This document shows, one piece after another, positions 61,976 to 64,000 of a DNA stretch of 64,000 nucleotides; positions within the stretch are counted from its first letter, which is position 1, and the number at the start of each line of letters is the position of its first letter. The translations under genes and the position numbers were made by a program. Below the pieces are notes generated by a model that was not told where the DNA came from, did not search any database, and was given only the letters and a program-made list of their open reading frames with translations. The stretch spans positions 110,227-174,226 of the forward strand of contig CAWHBO010000002.1 of the NCBI GenBank assembly GCA_963827735.1, in the 5' to 3' direction. The stretch comes from CAWHBO01 sp963827735. GTDB taxonomy: Bacteria; Patescibacteriota; Patescibacteriia; Patescibacteriales; UBA12075.

Positions 61976-62605
61976 TTATTGCGGGAACACCTCTTTATAA
62001 CACCTAACCATCTCGTCATAAACCGATTCAATTCTTTTAACCAAATCCGCATCTTTTAAATATTCTTCCGTTTTAATCTTGATGAGATTTGCGTCTTCTT
62101 TGCTTATTCCCAGCGCGAGCCACATCTGATAATTATCCTCAACCGAAGTTTCGGTTTTACCTTGATACAGGTCAATCATAATCTGATTATATTTTTTTAT
62201 CTCATCAATATCTTCACCATTAGGGTTAAAGGCAAATTTAAGATATTTCAAATTGCTTTGTAAATCAAAACATTTTAAATCGTTCATGCTTTGAATTATT
62301 TTTGTGGCGGAAGCAAGCACCCACTCATCCTCAATTTTTTGGGGAATCAATTCCGGAAACAACTCTTTCCATTTTTTATAAGATATCGCATCACAAATCT
62401 TATGGACCTGCCATCCTTTTCTAAAATCGTCAACTGCAAACTCAGGCAACAAGACATTGCTGCCATGGGTTAAATTCCTGTCAATATGGGTAACATAACG
62501 GCTATCAGGATAAATCGTTCCGGAAATATACTTCTCCAAATCTTGCACTTGATAATTTTTTTTCAGATCTAACGCAAATCTGATATGTGTCGCCCCTAAA
62601 GCCAT
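61976..62605 (-). CDS. Metal-dependent hydrolase-like protein (zinc phospholipase C-like), uncertain
   Basis: 209 aa, soluble, alpha-helical. 'THIRFALDLKKNYQ', 'ISGTIYPDSRYVTHIDRNL' and 'LTHGSNVLLPEF' contain spaced His and Asp residues (H at positions about 7, 40 and 47; D at 34 and 42) like those of zinc-dependent PLC/S1-P1-like proteins. This motif set is seen in small conserved proteins of CPR genomes. Metal binding is inferred from pattern only. A 204-bp AT-rich gap to the 122-aa gene holds no recognised gene. Confidence 0.5.
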   Translation of the reverse strand: MALGATHIRFALDLKKNYQVQDLEKYISGTIYPDSRYVTHIDRNLTHGSNVLLPEFAVDDFRKGWQVHKICDAISYKKWKELFPELIPQKIEDEWVLASATKIIQSMNDLKCFDLQSNLKYLKFAFNPNGEDIDEIKKYNQIMIDLYQGKTETSVEDNYQMWLALGISKEDANLIKIKTEEYLKDADLVKRIESVYDEMVRCYKEVFPQ

Positions 62606-62687
62606 AAACTTGTTACAAATTAAGACTTAAAGTTAATTTTTTTCTTACCTAAAATCAGCTAAAAATTCATAATTACGTCTATTTTTC

Positions 62688-62716
62688 TTGTTTTTTTCAA
62701 AAAAATATGCTAGACT
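62688..62716 (+). promoter_or_regulatory. Predicted promoter of the orphan structured RNA
   Basis: TTGTTT (62688-62693), 17 bp, TAGACT (62711-62716) with an upstream TGC (extended -10 element). The start is predicted around 62723, 13 nt upstream of the first helix. Confidence 0.55.
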
Positions 62717-62722
62717 GTTTTT

Positions 62723-62857
62723 AAGACAAGTTAGTCCCTATACGTGGGCTGCGCAGGGTTGCTCGAATATAACGTATAGGGCGTTGCCGTTGGCTAGCAC
62801 AATGTGTGCAGCTCCGAGGCCCCGTTTTTCTTCCTGAAAAACGGGGACCGTTTTTTT
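62723..62857 (+). ncRNA. Orphan structured RNA (~135 nt), unassigned
   Basis: No ORF on either strand fits. Helix 1 is a perfect 10-bp stem CCCTATACGT (62736-62745)/ACGTATAGGG (62772-62781) closing a 26-nt loop. Helix 2 is an interrupted hairpin: GCACA/TGTGC (62797-62801/62805-62809), extended by GGCT/AGCT and GCC/GGC. A strong terminator ends it. The loop segment GGGCTGCGCA (62746-62755) can also pair over 10 bp with TGTGCAGCTC (62805-62814), the 3' arm of helix 2, giving a pseudoknot or switch. It is not followed by a gene on +, so it is not a riboswitch for a downstream ORF. It does not match 6S, SRP, tmRNA or RNase P signatures. Confidence 0.7.
62820..62857 (+). terminator. Intrinsic terminator of the orphan RNA
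   Basis: Perfect 11-bp stem CCCCGTTTTTC/GAAAAACGGGG with a 5-nt loop, followed by ACCG and TTTTTTT. It is convergent with the EamA gene stop at 62896 but does not provide a U-tract in that direction. Confidence 0.92.
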
Positions 62858-62895
62858 ATAAGCAATCTTTTATCTTTTTGGCCAACTCGGCGGAA

Positions 62896-63771
62896 TCAAT
62901 TTTTAATTTTTTTACTTAAAAGGATAATACCGAAAAACATCGGTACGAATGAAAACAGCTGGAATGATGTTGGGACCAAATGTAAAATCCCCCAGGATAA
63001 CAGCAAGGTCAAAAGCGGCGCCAAACTGCTTAACGCCAAGGCTTTGGTTACGCTGATCCTGTGGATTCCTTCAACCCATAACAATTTTGACAGGCCGAGC
63101 AAAAACACTCCGTTTACAATCAAAAGGACAAAGTCTTTCTTGCTTATGGCAAATGACGACCCTGCGTCAACAATGAACGCAAACAGAAAAATTGCCACAG
63201 CGCTTACAAAACAACGGATGAGCAAGATGCTTTCACTGCAAACTTTCTGACGAGCTCTTCTCTGTAAATGGTTCCCAAATGGCGCCACGGCCGACGCGCC
63301 GAGTATCAATATATCGCCCAAATGAAATTCCGAAAAATTGGGATAAAACACAATGCCGGCCCCGACCAACATTAAGATCGCGCCAACCACATGTTCTTTC
63401 GGCATTTGCTCTTTCCGCCAAGCGTGAAAAAACAGATAGCTAAAAAATATCTCAATCAATGCAATCAAGCTGGCATTGCCCGGAGAGGTATAACGCAAAG
63501 CGGAAAAATATAACAAATAGTATATCACGCCCAACAACAAAGTTGAGAGCAAAACATCACCCATAACTTCCCTGTTCCCCACATCCGGCCATTTCTTTTT
63601 ATAAGTGATCACGACCGCAAAAAAAAGAGAAGCAAAAAGCATGCTCCATCCCAGTGAGACAAGGACAGAAACATTCTTCAAAGCCATGGCGGTAACGACC
63701 GGAAAAAGACTCCACAAACAAGCTTCAAAAAAAATTATCACCTCGCCTTCTTTTTCTTGTTTTATATTCAT
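62896..63771 (-). CDS. EamA/DMT-superfamily permease
   Basis: 291 aa with ten predicted transmembrane helices in two EamA halves: 'FFEACLWSLFPVVTAMALKN' at the start, 'LRYTSPGNASLIALIEIFFS' in the middle of half 1, 'HVVGAILMLVGAGIVFYPNF' between halves, and 'GIHRISVTKALALSSLAPLL' in half 2. Drug/metabolite transporters of this family export amino acids, nucleosides or other metabolites. It lies 10 bp downstream of a short ORF in the same direction. Confidence 0.9.
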   Translation of the reverse strand: MNIKQEKEGEVIIFFEACLWSLFPVVTAMALKNVSVLVSLGWSMLFASLFFAVVITYKKKWPDVGNREVMGDVLLSTLLLGVIYYLLYFSALRYTSPGNASLIALIEIFFSYLFFHAWRKEQMPKEHVVGAILMLVGAGIVFYPNFSEFHLGDILILGASAVAPFGNHLQRRARQKVCSESILLIRCFVSAVAIFLFAFIVDAGSSFAISKKDFVLLIVNGVFLLGLSKLLWVEGIHRISVTKALALSSLAPLLTLLLSWGILHLVPTSFQLFSFVPMFFGIILLSKKIKN

Positions 63772-63781
63772 TTTTTTATCT

Positions 63782-63871
63782 TCAACTCATTAAACCAGCT
63801 AATTTTCTAATTGTATTGATATTTCTAGCGATCATATTTTTACACAATTCAGTTCCAATAAATTTTCTCAT
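63782..63871 (-). other. Short ORF or gene remnant (29 aa), paralogous to the one at 61143-61250
   Basis: ATG 63871 opens 'MRKFIGTELCKNMIARNIN' and 'TIRKLAGLMS', then TGA. The block K-N-M-x-x-R-N-I-N-T-x-R-K-L is shared with the ORF at 61143-61250. The frame remains open upstream for 12 more codons without ATG until a TAA near 63907. No Shine-Dalgarno sequence. It ends 10 bp before the EamA start. Either a micro-peptide or a decayed 3' end. Confidence 0.4.
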
Positions 63872-63945
63872 ACTGCTTTTATTGTAATTAGCCCTATAAA
63901 AAAACCATTATATTATCATGCAATTGACGAAATACAAATTTTATA

Positions 63946-63999
63946 CTACATTATGCAATTTTGTTTTTTGAATTTCTTCTTAATCCACCACTTAGAAAT
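63946..63999 (-). CDS. Possible 3' end of a gene entering from beyond the window
   Basis: On the minus strand an open frame enters at the window edge and reads 'ISKWWIKKKFKKQNCIM' before TAG at 63946. The basic, Trp-containing end looks like a real protein C-terminus, but 17 codons are too few to assign a family. The ~75 bp between it and the short ORF hold nothing recognised. Confidence 0.3.
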   Translation of the reverse strand: MSKWWIKKKFKKQNCIM

Positions 64000-64000
64000 T

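Noticed and set aside
62723..62857. Identification of the orphan RNA as 6S, SRP, tmRNA or RNase P RNA
   Set aside because: It is too short for tmRNA or RNase P; it has no GGAA-tetraloop SRP core, no tRNA-like or 'GAGGAAAGTC' motif, and no 6S-like central bubble.
1..64000. tRNA genes, rRNA genes, insertion sequences and integrases
   Set aside because: I looked for TTCGA-type T-arms with acceptor stems, rRNA-like sequence and transposase motifs (DDE, HUH, Tyr recombinase) and saw none. A tRNAscan-SE run would be needed to be certain.

Overview
The window looks like a chromosomal segment of an uncultivated bacterium of the Candidate Phyla Radiation (Patescibacteria, Parcubacteria-like). This is an inference. 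It rests on an AT-rich genome with short operons, many genes with no Shine-Dalgarno sequence, a compact type IV pilus locus with very large secreted pilin-like proteins, an RND efflux pair without an outer-membrane channel gene, a subtilase with FG-GAP repeats, small DUF5652, DUF1003 and DUF2304 membrane proteins, and a C-terminal 'YESC..AG.P' cysteine motif that I associate with this group. UGA is used as an ordinary stop codon, so the Gracilibacteria/SR1 recoding does not apply. I found no tRNA, rRNA, CRISPR array, transposase or prophage genes.

Layout. 1-9.3 kb (+): the 3' part of a type IV pilus operon: end of pilC, a giant prepilin, a PilW-like pseudopilin, a PilX-like protein, pilM, pilN, pilO and a small membrane protein. 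9.3-14.3 kb (-): a tightly packed glycan operon (UXS-like epimerase, dolichyl-phosphate-mannose-synthase-like GT2, DUF2304, a membrane protein, two GT4 glycosyltransferases), followed by a repeat-rich spacer. 14.5-26.7 kb (mostly -): secreted subtilase, DUF1003, DUF362/ferredoxin, GIY-YIG, ABC-F ATPase, two FAD proteins, an rRNA-type methyltransferase and an IMP dehydrogenase with its own leader. A 54-aa basic protein sits alone on the + strand. 26.9-32.1 kb (+): RND adaptor and pump, divergent from guaB. 32-34.5 kb: an exported bactofilin-like protein and a secreted repeat protein, divergent from each other.

34.5-60.5 kb (almost entirely -): membrane and envelope functions. These include a sensory-looking group (FIST lipoprotein, HAMP protein without output domain), a Cys-rich membrane protein coupled to an ABC exporter, a tandem-Nudix gene broken by one in-frame stop, AlkD-like and TspO proteins, a permease with a CxxC redox partner, a ZIP transporter, a large surface protein, a small operon of hydrolase, phosphatase and methyltransferase, a NatAB-like ABC exporter, and a PEP-utilising enzyme paired with a double-rhodanese membrane protein. 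60.5-64 kb: a sparse, decaying region with a YqfO/NIF3-type pseudogene, two related 29-35 codon ORFs, an orphan structured RNA with its own promoter and terminator, and an EamA transporter.

The strongest candidates for something undescribed are the orphan RNA at about 62723-62857, which has two alternative folds, and the giant prepilin whose beta-propeller is interrupted in its second blade by about 650 residues. The FIST/HAMP group and the paired short ORFs are secondary leads.
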